A stretch of 5,201 bases of DNA from the NCBI GenBank assembly GCA_017451975.1, contig JAFTNI010000084.1, forward strand, positions 1 to 5,201, read 5' to 3'. The translations under genes and the position numbers were made by a program. Source of the DNA: Clostridia bacterium (GTDB lineage: Bacteria; Bacillota; Clostridia; Oscillospirales; CAG-272). Of the stretch, positions 1-4,893 are shown piece by piece. Numbering within the stretch: the first letter of the stretch is position 1; the number at the start of each line of letters is the position of its first letter. Below the pieces are notes generated by a model, which saw only the letters and a list, made by a program, of their open reading frames with translations, had not been told where the DNA came from and made no database searches.

Positions 1-680
1 CGTACAGAATTATTTTCATCGAGCATAACATCGGTAGGATGATTAACATGAATTTCTGTTAACAGTTCAAGAGCCTCGACAGCTTCATCGGGAGAAATAT
101 CACATTTTTTAGCCACATACGGTGCCGTAATAGGCTTTGTCATATTTTCCATTTCATAAGCGAAAACACGTCTCACAGCAACGTTTGACAAAACCTCAAG
201 TACACGACCTATCCCTTCTTGAACAAGTTGATCGGCGTTTGCTTTGCCTCTGTGTAACAGACCGATTTCCGATGTGGCAACCACAGCTCCTCTTTTATTT
301 GAAAACGTTGCCGTTTTAACTTGTCGATTTTGGGCAAGATAGGATTTCATTTTCTCTTTTTCCGCCTCAATATCTTTTCCTTCTACCGTATCCACCCAAC
401 CGCGTTGCGTAAGATCGATTACAGTATCGTACAGCATTTCGGGAATTTCATCGTAATCAATAATTTGTTGTTTCTTTGTCGGTTTTCTGCCGCAGTACAA
501 TTCATCAACTGTGATATCAAAATAGCCTGCAATCACGGGGAGAAGCATAATGTCGGGCATTGTTATTTCGTTTTCCCACTTGGAAATCGTTTGAGAAGAC
601 ACACCAAGCGTCTCGGCAAGTTGTTCCTGCGTTATTCCGCTATTTTTTCTTAAATCTGCAATATTTTTTCCTATTGTCAT
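1..680 (-). CDS. XRE-family (Cro/C1-type) helix-turn-helix transcriptional regulator, C-terminus cut by window edge
   Basis: The reverse strand is open from an ATG at 680 to the window edge, giving 226 codons without a stop. Residues 3-60 are a classic Cro/C1-type HTH, with the core TQEQLAETLGVSSQTISKWE at 17-36 followed by the usual P-D and VDELY positions (to about residue 62). The remainder is not recognised as a named domain. Residues about 184-210 (ITAPYVAKKCDISPDEAVEA...) look like a second, winged-helix-type HTH: an alpha helix, a turn at D-I-S-P, then a helix with a Leu repeat. The start is supported by AAGGAG at 689-694, 8 nt upstream. It is likely a cytosolic DNA-binding repressor or activator; the ligand and targets are unknown. 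The gene is more AT-rich than the genes to its right and may be acquired. No partner gene is visible because the downstream side lies outside the window. Confidence 0.88.
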   Translation of the reverse strand, partial: MTIGKNIADLRKNSGITQEQLAETLGVSSQTISKWENEITMPDIMLLPVIAGYFDITVDELYCGRKPTKKQQIIDYDEIPEMLYDTVIDLTQRGWVDTVEGKDIEAEKEKMKSYLAQNRQVKTATFSNKRGAVVATSEIGLLHRGKANADQLVQEGIGRVLEVLSNVAVRRVFAYEMENMTKPITAPYVAKKCDISPDEAVEALELLTEIHVNHPTDVMLDENNSV

Positions 681-724
681 ATATAATACTCCTTATACCT
701 TTATATTCCGGATCCGTTGAGATA

Positions 725-753
725 ATTATACCTCCAAAAGCACAAAAACGCAA
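725..753 (-). promoter_or_regulatory. Probable sigma-A-type promoter of the XRE regulator
   Basis: Reading the reverse strand, there is a perfect -10 TATAAT (725-730) with a weak -35 TTGCGT (748-753) at 17-bp spacing. It predicts a leader of roughly 35-40 nt ending at the AAGGAG site. A perfect 8-bp palindrome, CGGATCCG (709-716), lies just downstream of the predicted start of transcription and could be an autoregulatory operator; that part is speculative. Confidence 0.55.
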
Positions 754-842
754 TAACGAATATGGAGATTGTGTATCCAAAACAGTGTTACGTTCGCTTA
801 GTTGGGTGATCAAGTTTGGGAAAATAGCTGAATAATTCAAAT

Positions 843-870
843 GGCGTACCTGCTTTATCGCAGGTACGCC
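843..870. repeat. Perfect 11-bp inverted repeat (hairpin) at the edge of a truncated gene
   Basis: Arms GGCGTACCTGC (843-853) and GCAGGTACGCC (860-870) pair perfectly around a 6-nt loop, and one further T-A pair (842/871) extends the stem. The stem is GC-rich, as in an intrinsic terminator, but no T-run follows on the + strand (the next bases are AATAGCGGGG), and only a mixed AT stretch follows on the - strand. It lies a few bases before the point where patatin-like coding similarity begins. It could be an old terminator that lost its U-tract at a deletion junction, or part of a mobile-element end. Nothing else is seen in the gene-free stretch 754-874. Confidence 0.7.
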
Positions 871-874
871 AATA

Positions 875-1132
875 GCGGGGCTTTTCTACCGCAAATACCC
901 AGAGTTCACAAAGGTGCTGAATAGCCGAAACGAGGAATATAACGCCTCTGTCGAAAGAGTTTTCGAGCTTGAAAAGGGCGGGAGCGTCTTTGTTATAAAG
1001 CCCGACGCTCCGCTTAACATCGGCAGGTTGGAGAAAAACCCCGAAAAGGTGCAGGAGGTCTACGACCGCGGCCGCGCCGACGGTGAAAAATGTGCCGAGA
1101 GCCTTATAAAATGGCTTGCAGAGGGGAAATAA
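875..1132 (+). pseudogene. 3' remnant of a patatin-like phospholipase gene
   Basis: The frame ending at TAA 1130-1132 encodes GLFYRKYPEF followed by S-R-N-E-E-Y-N, then V-F-V-I-K-P-D-A-P-L and GRLEKNPEKVQEVYDRGRAD. I recognise this as the C-terminal tail of bacterial patatin-like phospholipases (serine lipid acyl hydrolases), where a tyrosine-rich YRKYP segment is followed by a V-x-P-x-x-P-L-x-x-G-R-x-E block and a final Y-x-x-G helix. Full-length clostridial members are about 280 residues; about 85 remain. The catalytic GxSxG nucleophile motif and the DG[AG] motif are therefore missing. The frame closes upstream at TAA 833-835, and I see no Shine-Dalgarno-led ATG start. A GTG at 914 exists but lies inside the conserved segment. 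It is most likely a dead fragment, transcribed if at all only by read-through. Family assignment is from memory of the tail motifs, so it is moderately certain. Confidence 0.72.
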
Positions 1133-1166
1133 GGAAAAAACACCGCCATCGGCGGTGTTTTTCCTT
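1131..1166. terminator. Bidirectional rho-independent terminator shared by convergent genes
   Basis: The stem CACCGCC (1141-1147) / GGCGGTG (1151-1157) with loop ATC is flanked by A6 on the left and T5 on the right, so a U-tract follows the stem on either strand. Weaker pairing continues outward with one bulge. It overlaps the stop codon of the patatin-like remnant (1130-1132) and abuts the stop codon of the tfoX-like gene (1165-1167), and would end both transcripts. Confidence 0.9.
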
Positions 1167-1473
1167 ATTTCTTTTTCTTCTTCGGCTCGGGGAGCTCTGC
1201 GTGCATCGCTTCAAAAAGCTCACGGAGAAATGCCCCGTCTTCTACGTTTTCCACAAGGAGCATGGGCTTTGCGCCATCGTAAGGCAGCTCCTCCTTCGCG
1301 CCCTGCAAAAGCGCACGCGCCGCCCCCGTGGGCTTTACAAGCAGGCGGTTATCGTAAATACCGCCCACGAGCTTGCCGCCGTAATAAAGCAGGTATTCCC
1401 CCATCATCGCGCGGGCGGAAAGCCCTGCGCACATATCAAGAATAAACTCTGAATATTCTTTACTGCTTGCCAT
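1165..1473 (-). CDS. TfoX/Sxy N-terminal-domain family protein
   Basis: This is a 102-residue protein consisting of one TfoX N-terminal domain. The family signature is visible: R-A-M-M-G-E-Y-L-L-Y-Y-G-G-K at 21-34, then GGIYDNRLLVKPT at 37-49, then a L-P-Y-x-G-A-K-P-M-L block and a final amphipathic helix (F-L-R-E-L-F-E-A-M). It ends in a five-lysine tail. There is no C-terminal TfoX domain, as is usual for the short forms common in Firmicutes, whose function is not established. In gamma-proteobacteria the longer Sxy/TfoX protein works with CRP to switch on competence genes; transfer of that role here is unproven. The start is set by AAAGAGG (1479-1485), 5 nt from the ATG. The gene lies 13 bp after the Crp/Fnr-family gene and is almost certainly co-transcribed with it. 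The short terminator follows directly. Confidence 0.88.
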   Translation of the reverse strand: MASSKEYSEFILDMCAGLSARAMMGEYLLYYGGKLVGGIYDNRLLVKPTGAARALLQGAKEELPYDGAKPMLLVENVEDGAFLRELFEAMHAELPEPKKKKK

Positions 1474-1486
1474 ATATACCTCTTTC

Positions 1487-2146
1487 TCAAAGCAGCTTGA
1501 AGTGCTTTTTGTTACTTTCCAGCACGCCCTCTGCGCGCAGCTTGCTTATTTCGGCGGAAAGTCCGCTTCTGTCTACCTCCAGGTAGTCGGCAAGCTCTTG
1601 CCTGTCGAACGGGATATCAAAGCTTTCGCTGCCCGCACGCTTCGCGCAGAACATAAGGTATGCCATAAGACGCTCGCGCGTAGTGCGCTTGGAGGTTATT
1701 TCTATTCTCTGGTGGAACATTACGGTCTTTTTGGCAAGGTCCTTCATTAAATTATATATAAGCTGACCGTGGAAGCCGCAGTTATTCTGGCAGGTATGAA
1801 GAATATGCCCGCAATCTATGAGCATAACCTCGCAAGGCTCGCTTGCCACAACGGAAACGGGTATATGCTCTGTTTCCGCGCAAGCGAAAGCCTCTGCAAA
1901 CACTTGCCCGCTTTCTATACTGCCGAGAATACTTCTGTTGCCGTAATAATCAACCTGCAATACGTGCGCAGAGCCCGAAAGCACTATGCCAACAAAATTT
2001 GCCCTTGATCCCTCGGCAATAATCGTATATTTTTTATCGAAAAATTCCACCTTTGCGCCCAGGCACGTCAACATACGCAAAAGGTGCTCCTCTGCTATAT
2101 TCTCAAAGAGCGCACAATTTTTTAAAATTTTTAAATATTTTTTCAT
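1487..2146 (-). CDS. Crp/Fnr-family transcriptional regulator
   Basis: This is a 219-residue protein with a cyclic-nucleotide-binding-like sensor domain (about 10-125), a dimerisation helix (about 128-150) and a winged HTH (about 155-219). The HTH shows R-Q-E-L-A-D-Y-L at 182-189, then recognition helix D-R-S-G-L-S-A-E-I-S-K-L. The Arg/Ser cAMP-binding signature (R-x-A) is replaced by IPVSVVA near 95-101, so cAMP is an unlikely ligand. The sensor half holds several cysteines (89, 105, 112, 119, 123), including C-x6-C-x3-C at 112-123, which could bind a metal centre or sense redox state; this is inference. An ATG ten codons upstream (2176) is rejected because it has no ribosome site and would sit only about 7 nt from the predicted transcript start; AAGGAA (2153-2158) lies 6 nt from the chosen ATG. 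It is divergent from the ferredoxin/flavodiiron genes, which it probably controls. HcpR-like NO regulators are one possible relative. Confidence 0.9.
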   Translation of the reverse strand: MKKYLKILKNCALFENIAEEHLLRMLTCLGAKVEFFDKKYTIIAEGSRANFVGIVLSGSAHVLQVDYYGNRSILGSIESGQVFAEAFACAETEHIPVSVVASEPCEVMLIDCGHILHTCQNNCGFHGQLIYNLMKDLAKKTVMFHQRIEITSKRTTRERLMAYLMFCAKRAGSESFDIPFDRQELADYLEVDRSGLSAEISKLRAEGVLESNKKHFKLL

Positions 2147-2160
2147 TTTTTCTTCCTTTT

Positions 2161-2174
2161 GTTGAATTTTCAAC
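2161..2174. promoter_or_regulatory. 14-bp dyad GTTGAA-TT-TTCAAC in the regulator leader
   Basis: Six-base arms pair around a 2-bp centre. The element resembles an FNR/CRP-type half-site pair (TTGA...TCAA), but with only 4 bp between the TTGA and TCAA cores instead of the usual 6, so it is not a standard FNR box. It lies in the predicted 5' leader of the Crp/Fnr gene, immediately next to the larger 2175-2194 dyad. Confidence 0.5.
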
Positions 2175-2194
2175 ATACTTTATAATTAAAGTAT
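2175..2194. promoter_or_regulatory. 20-bp palindromic candidate operator in the divergent promoter region
   Basis: ATACTTTA-TAAT-TAAAGTAT has perfect 8-bp arms around a 4-bp centre. On the reverse strand it covers most of the -10 element and the predicted start of the Crp/Fnr-family transcript. On the forward strand it occupies the -35 to -10 interval in front of TATAAT 2197-2202. A dimeric regulator bound here could repress its own gene and modulate the divergent genes. The binding protein is inferred, most simply the adjacent Crp/Fnr protein. The high AT content makes some chance symmetry possible. Confidence 0.6.
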
Positions 2195-2218
2195 ACTATA
2201 ATAGTGGTGTAAAGTCAA
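2190..2218 (-). promoter_or_regulatory. Sigma-A-type promoter of the Crp/Fnr-tfoX operon
   Basis: On the reverse strand, -35 TTGACT (2213-2218), a 17-bp spacer and -10 TATACT (2190-2195) each match consensus at five of six bases. Transcription should start near 2183, giving a leader of about 37 nt that contains the 14-bp dyad and the AAGGAA ribosome site. Confidence 0.82.
2197..2202 (+). promoter_or_regulatory. Candidate -10 element for the rightward ferredoxin/flavodiiron genes
   Basis: A perfect TATAAT lies on the forward strand about 90 bp before the ferredoxin-like gene, overlapping the divergent promoter. No good -35 is found at 16-18 bp, where the bases fall in CATACT or neighbours. 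This is the pattern expected of a promoter that needs an activator, and the 20-bp dyad sits exactly in the place of the -35/spacer. The assignment rests on the -10 alone. Confidence 0.5.
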
Positions 2219-2223
2219 GGAGC

Positions 2224-2251
2224 TGCCGTAGCGAAAATAAAATTCGCGGCA
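2224..2251 (+). other. Bulged hairpin in the leader of the ferredoxin-like gene
   Basis: TGCC (2224-2227) and GCGAA (2231-2235) pair with TTCGC (2243-2247) and GGCA (2248-2251), with a 3-nt bulge and a 7-nt loop. There is no U-tract, so it is not a terminator. It may only stabilise the leader. No known riboswitch fold was recognised. Confidence 0.3.
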
Positions 2252-2290
2252 CGTTCACAAAAGCCGATTCCCCGAAAAAGGAGAAAACTT

Positions 2291-2989
2291 ATGATCAGAA
2301 AGATAATAAAGATAGATGAAGATAAATGCAACGGCTGCGGAGCTTGCGCCGCGGCTTGCCACGAGGGTGCAATAGAAATGGTAGGCGGCAAAGCTAAGCT
2401 TGCGCGCGAGCATTATTGCGACGGGCTCGGCGATTGCCTTCCCGCTTGCCCCACGGGCGCAATAACCTTTGAGGAGCGCGAAGCGCCCGCATACGACGAA
2501 GCGGCTGTGCTTGCCTCTAAAGCGGCAGCGAAAAAGCCCTGCACGGGCCACACCTGCCCCGGCTCCGCCGCAAAAGCGTTCGCCAGAAAAAACGAAGCCT
2601 ACACAGAAAAAGGCCCCATGCTTCAAAGCAGGCTTGCCCAGTGGCCCTGCCAGATAAAGCTCGTGCCCGTAAACGCACCGTATTTCGAAAGCGCAAACCT
2701 ACTTATCGCAGCAGACTGCACGGCTTTCGCCTACGGCAACTTCCACAACGAATTTATAAGAAACCACATAACGCTCATAGGCTGCCCGAAGCTCGACGAA
2801 GGCGATTATACCGAAAAGCTTACGGCAATAATAAGAAACAACAATATAAAAAGCCTTAAGATAGTACGCATGGAGGTGCCCTGCTGCGGCGGGCTTGAAA
2901 ACGCCGCAAAGCGCGCGCTTATGGCAAGCGGAAAATTTATTCCCTGGCAAGTCGTAACAATTTCAACAAACGGCAAAATTTTAGATTGA
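2291..2989 (+). CDS. 4Fe-4S ferredoxin-like protein with Cys-rich C-terminal domain
   Basis: This is a 232-residue soluble protein. Residues 1-62 form a bacterial ferredoxin fold. Cluster motif I is complete, C13-x2-C16-x2-C19-x3-C23. Motif II is C43-x5-C49-x3-C53-P, with Leu46 where the second cysteine belongs, so the second site could hold a [3Fe-4S] cluster, use another ligand, or be lost. An Ala/Lys-rich linker follows, then C84-T-G-H-T-C89-P-G and a globular C-terminal half with W-P-C120-Q, A-D-C143-T-A-F-A-Y-G, I-G-C165-P-K-L-D and V-P-C198-C199-G-G. I recognise this layout from uncharacterised clostridial 4Fe-4S proteins that often sit beside hybrid-cluster or other redox-stress genes; the reaction is not known to me. 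AAGGAG (2278-2283) lies 7 nt from the ATG. It leads the rightward operon, 60 bp before the flavodiiron gene, so an electron-transfer role in O2/NO defence is inferred. Confidence 0.85.
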   Translation: MIRKIIKIDEDKCNGCGACAAACHEGAIEMVGGKAKLAREHYCDGLGDCLPACPTGAITFEEREAPAYDEAAVLASKAAAKKPCTGHTCPGSAAKAFARKNEAYTEKGPMLQSRLAQWPCQIKLVPVNAPYFESANLLIAADCTAFAYGNFHNEFIRNHITLIGCPKLDEGDYTEKLTAIIRNNNIKSLKIVRMEVPCCGGLENAAKRALMASGKFIPWQVVTISTNGKILD

Positions 2990-3019
2990 AAATCTCGGCA
3001 CAATATGATAAAATAAGTA

Positions 3020-3025
3020 TATAAT
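3020..3025 (+). promoter_or_regulatory. Possible internal -10 element before the flavodiiron gene
   Basis: TATAAT lies 24 bp before the flavodiiron ATG, in the AT-rich 60-bp gap after the ferredoxin-like gene. The matching -35 position (GGCACA, 17-bp spacing) is poor, matching only the ACA end. It may provide an extra promoter, but AT-rich spacers give such hexamers by chance. The ribosome site is AAGAGGT, about 10 nt before the ATG. Confidence 0.3.
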
Positions 3026-3049
3026 TACAAAAAAAGAGGTAGTGCAAAT

Positions 3050-4837
3050 ATGATTACAAGCAGCATAAAATACATCGGCGTAAACGACCACCAGGTAGAC
3101 CTTTTTGAAGGCCAGTACGTTGTGCCGAACGGAATGGCATATAACTCCTATGCCATCATCGATGAAAAAATAGCTATTATGGATACGGTAGATGCAAACT
3201 TCACACACGAGTGGCTCGACAATATCCAGAATACACTCGGCGCAAGAAAGCCCGATTACCTTATAGTTCAGCATATGGAGCCCGACCACTCTGCAAACAT
3301 CGTAAACTTTATGAAAGCTTACCCCGAAGCAAAAATAGTTTCCTCTGCAAAAGCTTTCGCTATGATGAAAAACTTCTTCGGCACAGATTTTGCAGATAAC
3401 CGCATAGTTGTGGGCGAAGGAAGCACGCTTTCGCTCGGCGGCAGAACGCTTACGTTCGTAACGGCGCCCATGGTTCATTGGCCCGAGGTTATCGTAACCT
3501 ACGATAGCAAGGATAAAGTTCTCTTCTCTGCCGACGGCTTCGGAAAATTCGGCGCTCTCGACGTTGAAGAAGATTGGGCTTGCGAGGCTCGCCGCTACTA
3601 TATCGGCATAGTTGGCAAATACGGCGCGCAGGTAGGGGCGCTTCTCAAAAAAGCGGCAGGGCTCGATATCGAAATAATCTGCCCGCTTCACGGCCCCGTG
3701 CTCACAGAAAATCTCGGATATTACCTCGGCCTCTACAACACCTGGTCCGGCTACCAGCCCGAGGAGGAAGGCATAGTTATCGCCTACACATCTGTTTACG
3801 GCAACACGAAGAAAGCGGTAATGAAGCTTGCAGATAAGCTCAAAGCAAACGGTTGCCCCAAGGTTGTGGTAAACGACCTTGCACGCTGCGATATGGCAGA
3901 GGCTGTGGAAGATGCCTTCCGCTACAGCAAGCTCGTGCTCGCTACAACGACCTATAACGCAGAAATCTTCCCCTTCATGCGCGAATTTATAAATCACCTT
4001 ACAGAGCGCAACTACCAAAGCAGAACGGTTGCCTTTATAGAAAACGGCAGCTGGGCGCCCATGGCGGCAAAGGTTATGAAGGGTATGTTTGAAAAGAGCA
4101 AAAACATCACCTTCGCGGAAAACACGGTTAAAATTCTTTCCGCGCTTAACGATGAAAGCTCGGCTCAGCTCGATGCTCTCGCAGAAGAGCTTTGCCGCGA
4201 ATATATCGCTCTTTCCGCTAACGCAGTAAATAAAAACGACCCCACGGCGCTTTTCAATATAGGCTACGGCCTCTACGTTGTAACGTCTAACGACGGCAAA
4301 AAGGATAACGGTCTTATCGTAAACACGGTTACGCAGGTTACAAATACACCCAACAGAATTGCCGTTACAATAAACAAAGCAAACTATTCCCACCACGTTA
4401 TCAAACAAACAGGCGTTATGAACATCAACTGCCTTACGGTAGATGCACCCTTCAAGGTGTTTGAAGCCTTCGGCTTCGTAAGCGGCAGAAACGTTGATAA
4501 ATTCAAGGATTGCGAACCACTCCGCGCAGAAAACGGGCTTGTGGTGCTACCCAGATACATCAATTCATTTATGTCGCTCAAGGTTGAGCAGTATATCGAC
4601 CTCGATACACACGGTATGTTCATATGCTCCGTTACGGAAGCAAGAGTTGTTTCCGATAAAGAAACTATGACGTATTCTTACTACCACGCAAACGTTAAGC
4701 CGAAACCCCAGGTAGAGGGCAAAAAAGGCTACGTCTGCAAAATCTGCGGCTACGTTTACGATGGCGCAGAGCTCCCCGAAGATTTCGTTTGCCCGCTTTG
4801 CAAGCACGGCGCGGAAGATTTTGAGGAAATAAAATAA
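3050..4837 (+). CDS. Flavodiiron NO/O2 reductase fused to flavin reductase and rubredoxin domains (FprA-Hrb-like fusion)
   Basis: This 595-residue cytosolic enzyme carries four modules. Residues 1-235 are the metallo-beta-lactamase-like diiron domain with a complete ligand set: H75-x-E77-x-D79-H80, H143, D162 and H214. Residues 241-385 are a flavodoxin domain, with FMN phosphate loop YTSVYGNT at 246-253, T-Y-N-A-E near 301 and E-N-G-S-W near 331. Residues about 398-548 are a flavin reductase-like FMN domain, with NGLIVNTVTQVTNTPNRIAV at 420-439. Residues 557-595 are a rubredoxin with C563-x2-C566 and C581-x2-C584, only 14 residues apart, the short-spaced type. Flavodiiron proteins reduce O2 to water or NO to N2O. 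The last two modules match high-molecular-weight rubredoxin (Hrb), the NADH-dependent donor known beside FprA in acetogens, so this chain should carry its own electron path from NAD(P)H. The core alone is about 400 residues. No key residue is missing. Confidence 0.95.
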   Translation: MITSSIKYIGVNDHQVDLFEGQYVVPNGMAYNSYAIIDEKIAIMDTVDANFTHEWLDNIQNTLGARKPDYLIVQHMEPDHSANIVNFMKAYPEAKIVSSAKAFAMMKNFFGTDFADNRIVVGEGSTLSLGGRTLTFVTAPMVHWPEVIVTYDSKDKVLFSADGFGKFGALDVEEDWACEARRYYIGIVGKYGAQVGALLKKAAGLDIEIICPLHGPVLTENLGYYLGLYNTWSGYQPEEEGIVIAYTSVYGNTKKAVMKLADKLKANGCPKVVVNDLARCDMAEAVEDAFRYSKLVLATTTYNAEIFPFMREFINHLTERNYQSRTVAFIENGSWAPMAAKVMKGMFEKSKNITFAENTVKILSALNDESSAQLDALAEELCREYIALSANAVNKNDPTALFNIGYGLYVVTSNDGKKDNGLIVNTVTQVTNTPNRIAVTINKANYSHHVIKQTGVMNINCLTVDAPFKVFEAFGFVSGRNVDKFKDCEPLRAENGLVVLPRYINSFMSLKVEQYIDLDTHGMFICSVTEARVVSDKETMTYSYYHANVKPKPQVEGKKGYVCKICGYVYDGAELPEDFVCPLCKHGAEDFEEIK

Positions 4838-4856
4838 ATAAGTAAATAAATAAAAA
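4828..4856 (+). repeat. AAAT-type short tandem repeat after the flavodiiron stop codon
   Basis: A degenerate AAAT/TAAA repeat spans the end of the flavodiiron gene, giving its TAA (4835-4837) and several further stop codons downstream. No hairpin or terminator is visible in the 56-bp gap before the next gene, so transcription probably continues. Confidence 0.55.
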
Positions 4857-4893
4857 CAAATTATATAAAACAGTATTTTTGGAGGATAAAACA

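Noticed and set aside
137..835. Several short + strand open frames across the left region
   Set aside because: They are antisense to the XRE regulator or its promoter, lack ribosome sites, and have compositions typical of shadow frames.
827..922. Direct repeat GCTGAATA at 827-834 and 915-922 as a possible target-site duplication
   Set aside because: An 8-bp match in AT-rich DNA is expected by chance, and the right copy lies inside conserved patatin-like coding sequence rather than at the junction.
1090..1452. Two overlapping + strand open frames (1090-1452 and 1116-1445) opposite the tfoX-like gene
   Set aside because: Their products are Arg/Pro/Ala-rich without any motif, they run through the terminator stem, and they lie antisense to a well-recognised TfoX domain.
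2161..2174. Standard FNR box (TTGAT-N4-ATCAA)
   Set aside because: The symmetric element has only 4 bp between its TTGA and TCAA halves, so it does not fit the FNR consensus; it is kept only as an unassigned dyad.
2147..2176. Ten-residue N-terminal extension of the Crp/Fnr protein from the ATG at 2176
   Set aside because: No Shine-Dalgarno precedes it, and it would begin about 7 nt after the predicted transcription start. The ATG at 2146 has AAGGAA at proper spacing and fits usual family starts.
2224..2251. Riboswitch in the ferredoxin-like gene leader
   Set aside because: The leader is only about 80 nt, with one imperfect hairpin and no recognisable aptamer core or expression platform.
2981..4408. 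A 475-codon open frame on the - strand, antisense to the flavodiiron gene
   Set aside because: The + strand encodes a complete multi-domain enzyme with every catalytic residue. The antisense frame shows no recognisable domain and has no convincing ribosome site. Its length follows from the codon bias of the real gene.
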